NCBI GenBank assembly: GCA_903844775.1
Contig: CAIMUZ010000174.1
Coordinates: 1 to 53,430 of the forward strand
Direction of reading: 5' to 3'
From: an uncultured Burkholderiales bacterium
GTDB lineage: Bacteria; Pseudomonadota; Gammaproteobacteria; Burkholderiales; Burkholderiaceae_C
DNA length: 53,430 nt
The notes under the pieces are model-generated. The model worked only from the letters and a program-made list of their open reading frames with translations. It was not told where the DNA came from and made no database searches. Positions 18,069 to 25,684 of the stretch are shown piece by piece. Each line of letters opens with the position of its first letter. Within the stretch, counting starts at the first letter, position 1. Made by a program: the position numbers and the translations under genes.

Positions 18069-19259
18069 TCAGGGCTTTGGCCAACCCTGAGCCGCCAGAT
18101 CAGTGTGCTCACCCAACTTGGGGGCAACTCTGTTGTCCATTACCGTAGAACGTGACATCCGAATGGGATTGGCAAGGGATCGAACCTTCGATCCATCCTC
18201 GCGCACGGTTGTACGTACCATGCCACGCGCAACAACCTGCGGGTCTTTGAAAACAGCCTCTAGATTATTGATGGGCGCAGCAGGAACTCCCACACTGTCC
18301 AGTGCTTTCTGACAATCTTGCACAGTCATTCGCCCAAAGGCTTGCCTCAGCAACGGGTCCAGTTCGTTGACATGCTGCAATCTGGATGCGTTGCTTGTGA
18401 AGCGCGCATCAATGGCCAATTCTGGAACGCCCATCGCATCACAGAACCGTCTGTACTGCTCGTCATTACCCACGATCAACATGATGTCGCCATCGCTGCA
18501 TCGGAAAGTGTCACTTGGGTAAACGGTTGACAAACGATTGCCCTGTCTGACTGGCACTTTGCCAGTGGCCAAGAAGTTCAATCCAATGTTGGTCAGGCTG
18601 GCCACTTGTACATCCAATAGCGACATGTCAATGGCCTGGCCCAAACCGGAGGATTGCCTTTCTTGAAGCGCGGCAAGTATGGCCACCGAAGAATAAAGTG
18701 CGGTCATTTGATCTGCGACTGCAACGCCAGATTTCGTGGGCCCAGTCCCACCACCGTCTGAAGCGTCTGAACCGGTAATGCTCATCAAACCGCCCATAGC
18801 CTGAACAATGGTGTCGTAGCCTGGTTTTTGGCGATAAGGGCCAGTTTGACCAAAGCCGGTGATAGAGCAATAAATAAGACGTGGGTTGTCCTTTGACAAT
18901 GTTTCGTAATCGAGGCTATATCGAGCCAATGTCCCAACCTTGTAGTTCTCGATCAAAACATCTGCATGCAATGCCAATCGACGAACCAATTCACGGCCTG
19001 CGTCCATGCCAATGTCGGCCGTCAGCGATTTTTTACCTCTGTTACAAGCCCAAAAATAAATCGAATTTTCTAGCGCCTCGTCTGCAGTGTGTGATAAGAA
19101 TGGCGGCGCCCATTCGCGCGTGTCATCGCCCTTTCCTGGCCGTTCAATCTTCAGCACATCGGCGCCCAGATCGGCCAATATTTGCGCAGCCAAAGGGCCG
19201 GCCAAAACGCGAGACAAGTCGATGACTTTGAGTCCATGGAGTGCAGGTAAATGTGTCAT
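18069..19259 (-). CDS. CaiB/BaiF (class III) CoA-transferase, first copy
   Basis: A family III CoA-transferase of 396 residues that moves CoA between carboxylic acids. The family N-terminus LHGLKVIDLSRVLAGPLAAQ is visible, and the probable nucleophilic aspartate is in SGVAVADQM. The ORF track starts at a GTG (19313). The ATG at 19259 is preferred because it puts the family N-terminus at residue 7 and overlaps the stop of a 16-codon reading frame as ATGA. Last gene of the operon lyase, dehydrogenase, hydratase-2, CoA-transferase. It probably activates a carboxylic acid, perhaps a dicarboxylate brought in by the receptor system. Confidence 0.88.
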   Translation of the reverse strand: MTHLPALHGLKVIDLSRVLAGPLAAQILADLGADVLKIERPGKGDDTREWAPPFLSHTADEALENSIYFWACNRGKKSLTADIGMDAGRELVRRLALHADVLIENYKVGTLARYSLDYETLSKDNPRLIYCSITGFGQTGPYRQKPGYDTIVQAMGGLMSITGSDASDGGGTGPTKSGVAVADQMTALYSSVAILAALQERQSSGLGQAIDMSLLDVQVASLTNIGLNFLATGKVPVRQGNRLSTVYPSDTFRCSDGDIMLIVGNDEQYRRFCDAMGVPELAIDARFTSNASRLQHVNELDPLLRQAFGRMTVQDCQKALDSVGVPAAPINNLEAVFKDPQVVARGMVRTTVREDGSKVRSLANPIRMSRSTVMDNRVAPKLGEHTDLAAQGWPKP

Positions 19260-19306
19260 GCAGTCGCTACATCCGTATGCAAGGGCCAAAATTGAGTTGT
19301 CTCCAT
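19256..19306 (-). CDS. 16-codon leader ORF coupled to the CoA-transferase
   Basis: METTQFWPLHTDVATA, starting at an ATG (19306) with AGGAG six bases upstream and stopping at a TGA that overlaps the CoA-transferase ATG (ATGA). The CoA-transferase itself has no visible ribosome-binding site. Ribosomes ending this short frame could restart on the larger gene. The peptide matches nothing I know. It may be only a ribosome-loading device, or chance. Confidence 0.4.
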   Translation of the reverse strand: METTQFWPLHTDVATA

Positions 19307-19328
19307 CTCTCACTCCTGTTTTTGTGTG

Positions 19329-20228
19329 TCATGGCACAGATACCGAGGCTGTGGCGTTTGAAAAAACCACAGACTGTCGTTCGGGTACTGAGCAGCGAAT
19401 TTTTAAATTTTGTTGACCTGCCGTCTGCGCAGGGTTCTGAGTGTCTTTCCAGATCTCTATGCGTAAGTTGTCTCCTGGCATGACCGGCGCCGTGAACTTA
19501 CCGGCCAAAGAACGCATGCGCGAGGCATCACCACCCATGCAAGCCTGGATCACCGCACGGCACACCACACCGTAGGTGCAAAGACCATGAAGAATCGGTC
19601 GATCAAATCCAGCTTGATGCGCTACAACAGGGTCTGCATGTAAGGGATTAAGGTCAGCAAACAATCGGTAAAGCAATGCCGCTTGGGGTAAGGTGGGCAA
19701 GTCGACAACCCAGTCAGCAGGCGCCTCACCTGCTACTTTGGCTATGAGTGTTTCTGAGCGTGGTGCTGGCTCGACACCGGAGAACCCACCATCACCGCGG
19801 CACAGGGTGTGCTGAACAATACGGGCCACCAGTTGGTTGCTTTCGTCATCCATGATGAGTCGCTCAGAGACAATCATTGCCCCCTTACCAACACCCCTAT
19901 CAATGACATCTACCACCGACATTTCGCCGCGCAAATGTCCTGCAGGCGCTAGCGGCTTGAGAAATTGAATGGCGTGCTCTGCATGCACAATCATGGCTGT
20001 GTTGGCGCCTAAACTGGGGTCTGCCAACCAAAACCCGGGAGAGCACATGACCGCCACCAAGGAAGGCACCACGCGCAAGTTCTTTTCGTACACATATTGA
20101 ATTTGTTGTACGTCTACTGGGTCTGAACCGTAGCCCAAAGAAAGCGCATAAAGGATGGCGTCTTTCTCGGTATAGGCCTGTTTCAAAATCGGAAACGGCC
20201 TGGCCAACAATGCTTGAGCGTTGATCAT
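19329..20228 (-). CDS. MaoC-like hydratase 2 (double hot-dog)
   Basis: A 299-residue protein laid out like the hydratase-2 part of peroxisomal multifunctional enzyme 2: an N-terminal substrate-binding hot-dog, then a catalytic hot-dog with YRLFADLNPLHADP (Asp and His of the catalytic dyad, near residue 190) and GFDRPILHGLCTYG. It hydrates a trans-2-enoyl-CoA to the (R)-3-hydroxyacyl-CoA. The gene sits 19 bases after the SDR that would oxidise that product, so the two form a split version of the eukaryotic MFE-2. The following CoA-transferase starts about 70 bases downstream. Confidence 0.88.
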   Translation of the reverse strand: MINAQALLARPFPILKQAYTEKDAILYALSLGYGSDPVDVQQIQYVYEKNLRVVPSLVAVMCSPGFWLADPSLGANTAMIVHAEHAIQFLKPLAPAGHLRGEMSVVDVIDRGVGKGAMIVSERLIMDDESNQLVARIVQHTLCRGDGGFSGVEPAPRSETLIAKVAGEAPADWVVDLPTLPQAALLYRLFADLNPLHADPVVAHQAGFDRPILHGLCTYGVVCRAVIQACMGGDASRMRSLAGKFTAPVMPGDNLRIEIWKDTQNPAQTAGQQNLKIRCSVPERQSVVFSNATASVSVP

Positions 20229-20247
20229 GCAAAGAACCTATTCAGGC

Positions 20248-21165
20248 TTAAACAGGGTCCCAGTCAAAGACATCCTGCGACCGATCCAACTTATAGAAGG
20301 ATGGCTTAAGCGCAGGCATTGCCCTGTTGGCAATGGACTCTGGCGTCCATCCTTGCTCTGTGTGCATGGACCGGATGGGCCGACTTTGACTCATTAAAAA
20401 TATTTCATTGGCGCGCACTGCAAATACTTGGCCACTGACGCCTACGCCAGCATCACTGGCCAAATAAACGGCCAAGGGCGCAATTTTGGAGGACTCCATT
20501 TTTTGTAGCCGCTCAACGCGGGCTTGCTGCTCTGGCGTTTCTGTGGGTATGGAGCTGATCATGCGGCTCCATGCAAAGGGAGAAATGCAGTTGGACCTCA
20601 CATTGAATTTGGCCATGTCCATGGCAATGGATTTAGACAGCGCAGCAATCCCGAGTTTGGCAGCGGAATAATTCGCCTGCGCTAAATTGCCAATGAGGCC
20701 TGACGTCGAAACCATGTGCACATAGGAGCCAGACTGTTGCGCCTTGAAATGCGTCGCAGCAGCGCGAGAAACATAAAACGCACCATGTAAATGGACATCA
20801 ATGACTTGATGCCAATCTTCTTTGGACATATTGAAGAAAAATCGATCGCGTAAAATTCCTGCGTTGTTGATCACGCAATCGATGCGCCCATAAGTGTCTA
20901 CGGCCAGTTGCACCATGCGTGCCGCCGCATCCCAATCCGCCACGCTTTCACCATTGGCTATGGCTTCTCCCCCAGCAGCCTTGATTTCATCGACCACGCT
21001 TTGGGCACGCTCGTTGTCTGTGCCAACACCGTCCAAAGAGGCACCTAAATCGTTAACCACGACCTTGGCACCTTCGCGGCCCAATGCAAGTGCAAATTCA
21101 CGGCCAATACCGCCGCCTGCCCCTGTGACCAAGACGACTTTATCTTTGGCAAATCCTGACTTCAT
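20248..21165 (-). CDS. (R)-3-hydroxyacyl-CoA dehydrogenase-like SDR
   Basis: An SDR of 305 residues that resembles the dehydrogenase domain of multifunctional enzyme 2. After the nucleotide motif TGAGGGIG it has VVVNDLGASLDGVGTD, a hallmark of that subgroup. The catalytic residues are Ser in MVSTSG and NYSAAK. The role would be NAD-dependent oxidation of (R)-3-hydroxyacyl-CoA to 3-oxoacyl-CoA. It overlaps the upstream lyase by 4 bases (ATGA) and is followed by the matching hydratase. It has a C-terminal extension of about 50 residues relative to classical SDRs. Confidence 0.87.
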   Translation of the reverse strand: MKSGFAKDKVVLVTGAGGGIGREFALALGREGAKVVVNDLGASLDGVGTDNERAQSVVDEIKAAGGEAIANGESVADWDAAARMVQLAVDTYGRIDCVINNAGILRDRFFFNMSKEDWHQVIDVHLHGAFYVSRAAATHFKAQQSGSYVHMVSTSGLIGNLAQANYSAAKLGIAALSKSIAMDMAKFNVRSNCISPFAWSRMISSIPTETPEQQARVERLQKMESSKIAPLAVYLASDAGVGVSGQVFAVRANEIFLMSQSRPIRSMHTEQGWTPESIANRAMPALKPSFYKLDRSQDVFDWDPV

Positions 21166-21959
21166 TTTTCGTCATCCTGTTTGGGCCGCATGTGTTCAGT
21201 GGCCACTTCTTCAATGCGATGCCATACCTCTTGCGCCATGGGGTTGCGCGATTCTTCTAAGATGTGTCCCACCAAGCCCACCGCGCGCGCCATCACGCCC
21301 AAACCGCGACAAATCTTCCAATCAAACCCCATCTCGCAGCAAAGTGCACCAATGGCACCTGTCGCGTTCATCGGCATGGGTTTACCTGAGACCAAACTGG
21401 CCTGGGCAGCCACGGCTTCCATCAGCTTGAGATAAGGTCCGTCGAATCCCGTTTCCACTGCAATTTGCTTCAGACGGGGTGTACGGGGATCAATTGGCTT
21501 GTGAAAAGGATGCCCAATTCCCGGCACTATGGCACCGCGGCTTTTGTAAGAATCGACCACCTTCACCGCCAAAGCTTGGAGGTCCTGCTGAGGTTCTTTA
21601 GAAGGCATGGTTTCATAAAGGAGCTTGGCAGCACCCTCAATGCTGCCCACAAACACGGTGCCTAAACCATTCAAGCCGGCCGCCACGGCGCCTTGTAGCG
21701 ACTCTGGTGCCCCCAAATAGGTCATGCGGGCCACCAAAGCGCTAGGTGTAATGCCGTGCTCAACCAGAGTCACCACCATGGCGTTGAACATGCGAGATTC
21801 ATTGGGATTGGGAAAACGGCCTGTCAGCTCCAAAAAGCCCATGTCTCCTAAGTTCAGGTGGCCTAGAATTTCATTGGGGAAATCCTTGCCAAAGAGTGTG
21901 ATGCTCGAGGCGTCGCTCCACCCAATGTCTGTCCGTATACTCTTTTGCTTGCGTGCCAC
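21162..21959 (-). CDS. citrate-synthase-fold lyase, citryl-CoA lyase-like
   Basis: A short citrate-synthase-fold protein of 265 residues, usually annotated citryl-CoA lyase, cleaving a C-C bond to release acetyl-CoA. The catalytic His segment is GIGHPFHKPIDPR. Where ATP-citrate lyase and citrate synthase place an essential Asp, the equivalent segment here reads NATGAIG, so by my recalled alignment the Asp is replaced. The reaction may therefore differ. The ORF track starts at a TTG (22034) that lies inside an operator. I choose the GTG at 21959 because AGGAGG sits six bases upstream and the family N-terminus follows. First gene of an operon with dehydrogenase, hydratase-2 and CoA-transferase. 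Confidence 0.8.
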   Translation of the reverse strand: MARKQKSIRTDIGWSDASSITLFGKDFPNEILGHLNLGDMGFLELTGRFPNPNESRMFNAMVVTLVEHGITPSALVARMTYLGAPESLQGAVAAGLNGLGTVFVGSIEGAAKLLYETMPSKEPQQDLQALAVKVVDSYKSRGAIVPGIGHPFHKPIDPRTPRLKQIAVETGFDGPYLKLMEAVAAQASLVSGKPMPMNATGAIGALCCEMGFDWKICRGLGVMARAVGLVGHILEESRNPMAQEVWHRIEEVATEHMRPKQDDEK

Positions 21960-22027
21960 TCTTGGCCTCCTGTCCTTTGGATGACTTATCCTATGCCGGT
22001 GAATGCCAGACAACAAGTCAAATAATC

Positions 22028-22041
22028 TGAGCAATTGTTAA
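22028..22041 (+). promoter_or_regulatory. LysR-block operator, site c
   Basis: TGAGCAATTGTTAA with the AATAATC flank on its left. It lies 12 bases before the lysR ATG and 68 bases before the lyase GTG, a normal place for autoregulation plus control of the divergent operon. Weaker than the other three (three mismatches to TGAAGAATTGTTCA). Confidence 0.55.
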
Positions 22042-22053
22042 AAGGAAATTCAA

Positions 22054-22941
22054 ATGCGAGTGAATCTCAAGGTGTTATCGACCTTTCTGGCCGTGGCAGA
22101 GAACGAGAGCTTTCGCAAGGCCGCAGAGCAAACCAATATCTCTTTGCCAGCTGTGAGCATGCAGATCAAGCAGTTGGAGGAACGCTTGGGTGTGGCTTTG
22201 CTGCAGCGCACCACCCGCAAAGTGGTGCTAACCCATGAAGGCGAAAAGTTAATGATCAGCACGCGCAAAGCGATGGCCGAAATTGATGCTGCACTGTTAA
22301 GCATTGAGCAAGCGGCCAATGCGCAACAAGGCAATTTGGTTTTTGCATGTGTGCCGACAGTGGCAAGTACCCGCCTGCCCACACTGGTGACCGAATTTGC
22401 CAGAAACTATCCAGGGATTTCTGTGGGCATTCGAGAAACGGCTCAACCTGAATTGTTGGAAGCCATTCGAAAAAGAGAGGTTGACTTTGGCATTGGGCCC
22501 ATGCCAGAAAAAATAGGGGTATTTCAATGCACACCCCTGTTTGAAGACCCTTACGTGGCCTTGGTCCCAGAAGACCATCCACTGGCCGATAAAAACGGAG
22601 TTTCTTTAAGGGAACTCACCAAAATCTCACCTTCTCTGTTGATGTTGGGTTCTTCACAATTCCAACAACAATTGAATGAAGTGCTCCTCAAAAACAAGAT
22701 CAGTCTTGAGCGCAATTACGACTTCACGCACGTCAGTACCATGGCCGCCATGATTGAAGCGGGCTTAGGTGTGGGCATTTTGCCGAAGGTGGCAGTGCCT
22801 CGACAGACGTCTCTCAAAGTGGTCAATATCGTTCGCCCCGTCATGTCTCGCACCATTGCCATTATTTCAATGCGAGGCCATTCTTTGTCGACTGCTTCCC
22901 AGCGTTTCGTTGATATGTGCAATGAGGTTTTAAAAGCCTAA
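22054..22941 (+). CDS. LysR family transcriptional regulator
   Basis: A LysR-type regulator of 295 residues. The N-terminal winged helix-turn-helix is intact (FLAVAENESFRKAAEQTNISLPAVSMQIKQLEERLGVALL), followed by the two-lobed effector domain starting at about residue 90. AAAGGAA precedes the ATG. It is divergent from the lyase operon and converges with the aldehyde dehydrogenase gene. Similar palindromes before livH, both receptor genes and the alcohol dehydrogenase suggest that it governs the whole 8.8-26.7 kb block. The effector is unknown, perhaps a pathway acid or CoA ester. Confidence 0.93.
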   Translation: MRVNLKVLSTFLAVAENESFRKAAEQTNISLPAVSMQIKQLEERLGVALLQRTTRKVVLTHEGEKLMISTRKAMAEIDAALLSIEQAANAQQGNLVFACVPTVASTRLPTLVTEFARNYPGISVGIRETAQPELLEAIRKREVDFGIGPMPEKIGVFQCTPLFEDPYVALVPEDHPLADKNGVSLRELTKISPSLLMLGSSQFQQQLNEVLLKNKISLERNYDFTHVSTMAAMIEAGLGVGILPKVAVPRQTSLKVVNIVRPVMSRTIAIISMRGHSLSTASQRFVDMCNEVLKA

Positions 22942-22942
22942 T

Positions 22943-24430
22943 TCAATTGCGCAAAAAAGCGGGCAATTCATCCAAGATGAGGGTCTTGGTTTCTAGGTAT
23001 GGCAACAACCCCTCCACCCCGCCCTCGCGGCCCAGGCCAGATTGTTTGAAGCCGCCAAAGGCAATGCTGAAATCACTGCGAAAAGCATTTTGGCCCACTG
23101 TTCCAGTTCGCAGTTGACGGCCGATGGCGTAGGCCCGCTCGGCATCGTGTGTGAACACAGACGCATTAAGACCATAGACTGAATCGTTGGCTGTCAAAAC
23201 GGCGGCTTGTTCGTTCTCCACTGGAATAACCGACAGTACAGGCCCAAAAATTTCTTCCCGTGCAATGACTGAATTGTTGGAAATATTGCCGAATACAGTT
23301 GGCTCCACAAAATGACCGCGCGGGGTGTGCTGCGGCCGTTTACCACCCGTCACCAGCTTGCCTCCACCATCACAGCCTTTTGCAATGAAGCCCTCAACCC
23401 GCTCACGATGTTTGGCTGTGGCCAAAGGGCCCATGCCAGTTTGCGCATCAAAGGGGTCGCCCACTTTAATTTGACCAAAATGATGCGCCATGGCTTCAAG
23501 CAATTGAGACTGCCGATGTTTAGAAACAATGATGCGTGTTAGCGAAGAACAGGCTTGACCTGTGAGATAGGTTGCACTTTTGGAAAGTGACTGGGCCACC
23601 AAGTCAAGGTCATAGTCATCGAGAACAATGCCTGCAGATTTTCCGCCCAACTCTAAGGTAACACGCGCAATTCGTTCGCCGCAGATGGAGGCAATTCGCT
23701 TGCCTGCCAGAGTTGAGCCAGTGAACGAAACTTTATCAACCCCTGAATGGCGCACCAAGTATTCAGACACTTGTCGATCTGCGGTGAGCACATTGAAAAC
23801 GCCAGGCGGAAGACCTGCTGCTTCACAAATTTCAGCCATCAAATAAGGTGAGCTTGGCGCCTCGGGTGAGGCTTTCAAAACCACAGCACAACCGGCCATG
23901 AGCGCAGGTGCAACTTTGAAAGTCATCAGCCGCAGTGGGCCATTCCAAGGAATGATGCAAGCAGCTACACCCACTGGTTCTCGAACCAGCAATCCAAAAT
24001 TACCGCCGCCTTTGGGGTGATGCTTTTCTATGAAGGGAAATGTGTCGGCCAAACTGGCGTAATAGCGATAAGCATCACCCAGCGTTTTGGCTGTGACGCG
24101 AGCAGCGCTGTTCACCACGCCGGACTCAGTGGTCCAAACGCGGGCTAAATCTTCGCTACGACGGTCTAACTCATCAGCAATGGCGCGCATGTAAACGGCC
24201 CGTTCGGCAGGCGTCATGCGGGGCCAGGGCCCTTCGTCAAATGCTTTTCGAGCAGCGGCCACTGCGCGGTCGACGTCGACCTCCTCCGCTTCCGGCACAC
24301 TCAAAAAAGGATCTTCAGTCGCTGAATCAATGACTTGGATCCTGCGCGAACCTGAGGGCGCAATCCATTGGCCGCCAATAAAGAGCTTGTCTGGGTGAGC
24401 AAGATGAAAGGGACTCAAGTCAGTGCGCAT
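22943..24430 (-). CDS. NAD(P)-dependent aldehyde dehydrogenase
   Basis: An aldehyde dehydrogenase of 495 residues that oxidises an aldehyde to the acid. All landmarks are present: the catalytic Asn in IIPWNGPL, the cofactor motif FTGSTLAGK, the general base in LELGGKSAG and the nucleophile in GQACSSLTR. It follows the second receptor gene by 36 bases and is the last gene of that operon. With the ChnD-like alcohol dehydrogenase across the divergent promoter it would complete alcohol to aldehyde to acid, as ChnD and ChnE do for 6-hydroxyhexanoate. The substrate is inferred from context. Confidence 0.92.
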   Translation of the reverse strand: MRTDLSPFHLAHPDKLFIGGQWIAPSGSRRIQVIDSATEDPFLSVPEAEEVDVDRAVAAARKAFDEGPWPRMTPAERAVYMRAIADELDRRSEDLARVWTTESGVVNSAARVTAKTLGDAYRYYASLADTFPFIEKHHPKGGGNFGLLVREPVGVAACIIPWNGPLRLMTFKVAPALMAGCAVVLKASPEAPSSPYLMAEICEAAGLPPGVFNVLTADRQVSEYLVRHSGVDKVSFTGSTLAGKRIASICGERIARVTLELGGKSAGIVLDDYDLDLVAQSLSKSATYLTGQACSSLTRIIVSKHRQSQLLEAMAHHFGQIKVGDPFDAQTGMGPLATAKHRERVEGFIAKGCDGGGKLVTGGKRPQHTPRGHFVEPTVFGNISNNSVIAREEIFGPVLSVIPVENEQAAVLTANDSVYGLNASVFTHDAERAYAIGRQLRTGTVGQNAFRSDFSIAFGGFKQSGLGREGGVEGLLPYLETKTLILDELPAFLRN

Positions 24431-24466
24431 GGCAAATCAATCAATTAAAAATGAAGGCAAAACAAT

Positions 24467-25441
24467 TTAAGGTTTGAGGCCGAGTTCTTGCACCAAGGTA
24501 GCCGTAGCGGGACTTTCAAGTTGTACCGATTTTGCAAGTTCAACACCATCACGCCAATTGGTTTGAACACCCAAGCTCAACAATTTGTCTTTCACCGCAT
24601 CGGAAGTCACCGAAGCTTGCACATCGGATTGAATCTTCTTCAGCAAAGCGGGTGTCATGCCACGCGGTGCCAGCATGATATGCGATAGGCTGACGCGCTG
24701 GTCTTTCATTCCGAGTTCTAGCAAGGTTGGCACATTGGGCAAGGTGCTCAAGCGACTGGGTGTGGTCACTGCCAAGGCTTTGAATTTGCCGTTTTGAATA
24801 AAGGGTAGATTGTTGGGAACAGCATCGACCGCCAATTGAATTTCACCGCCCATGAGGGCTTTGGTGGTGTCTGGGCCACTCTTGTAAGGCACCCAAGTGA
24901 ATTTGATTTTTGCCTGCCGCGCAAATTGCTCTAAAAGCAGTTGTGTCACTGTTGCAGGACCGCCAGCATTCAAATCACTGGGCCGCGCTTTGGCCATGTC
25001 TATCAGGTCATTCAAGTTTTTGGCAGGCGATGTATCGCTCACCAACAACAACATGGGCACCGAGGTGAGTTGGCCTACATAGGTGAAATCATTGACAGGA
25101 TCGTAAGGCACTTTCGCCAGGGTGTGGGGCGTCAATGTCAGGGTGCTGTTGATGGCCATCAGCAAGGTGTACCCGTCTGGCGCTGCGCGCAGAACTTCAG
25201 CGGCCGCAATAACGGTATCGCCACCAGGTTTGTTGTCTACCAAGACTTGTTGGCCCCAACGCTGTGACAAGTCTTGGGCAATGACCCGCGCTGTGACATC
25301 TGCCGTCCCGCCGGCACCAAAAGGAATGACCAAGCGCACGGTCCGATTGGGCCAAGATTGGGCTGCAGCGTTTAAACCAAAGATCAGCATCGAAGCACTT
25401 AGCAAGGCACCCAACAAGGTCTTGAATTGTTTTTTCATCAT
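24467..25441 (-). CDS. Bug-type tripartite tricarboxylate transporter receptor, second copy
   Basis: A periplasmic receptor of 324 residues with signal peptide MMKKQFKTLLGALLSASMLIFGLNAAAQ followed by SWPNRTVRLVIPFGAGGTAD, the family signature. The second Met (25438) is an equally good start, as GGAG stands 6 bases before it. First gene of an operon with the aldehyde dehydrogenase. It is distinct in sequence from the receptors at 16294 and 34089, so the three are not recent duplicates. No transport membrane subunits are nearby. Confidence 0.9.
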   Translation of the reverse strand: MMKKQFKTLLGALLSASMLIFGLNAAAQSWPNRTVRLVIPFGAGGTADVTARVIAQDLSQRWGQQVLVDNKPGGDTVIAAAEVLRAAPDGYTLLMAINSTLTLTPHTLAKVPYDPVNDFTYVGQLTSVPMLLLVSDTSPAKNLNDLIDMAKARPSDLNAGGPATVTQLLLEQFARQAKIKFTWVPYKSGPDTTKALMGGEIQLAVDAVPNNLPFIQNGKFKALAVTTPSRLSTLPNVPTLLELGMKDQRVSLSHIMLAPRGMTPALLKKIQSDVQASVTSDAVKDKLLSLGVQTNWRDGVELAKSVQLESPATATLVQELGLKP

Positions 25442-25541
25442 GTCTCCAAGGTTGAAAAATTTTTCCTAGCAACTTTGAGGCTTGCAGGAAACGTATCAAG
25501 CAGTATCCAAAGTTTGATGGCGACTGTGAATTCACTTTTAC

Positions 25542-25555
25542 TGAAGAATTGTTCA
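25542..25555 (-). promoter_or_regulatory. LysR-block operator, site d
   Basis: TGAAGAATTGTTCA on the plus strand, the best match of the four and nearly a perfect palindrome about a central AATT. It sits in the 243-base divergent gap 25442-25684, 101 bases from the receptor ATG and 129 bases from the alcohol dehydrogenase ATG, so it can serve both. A much weaker relative is at 25609-25622. Confidence 0.55.
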
Positions 25556-25684
25556 GACTAAGGCGCCCTATCGCTTTAAGCATCATGCCAATAAGGCAAT
25601 TTAATCATTGAACAAAGGTTAAGGAAATTCGACTTGTACCCAAGCGCATAGGGGGATAGCATTTGGGTTTTTGATTTCAAAGTC

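Noticed and set aside
25609-25622. TGAACAAAGGTTAA as a fifth LysR-block site
   Set aside because: Only the outer halves resemble the palindrome. It may be a weak second half-site for site d but is too degenerate to call.
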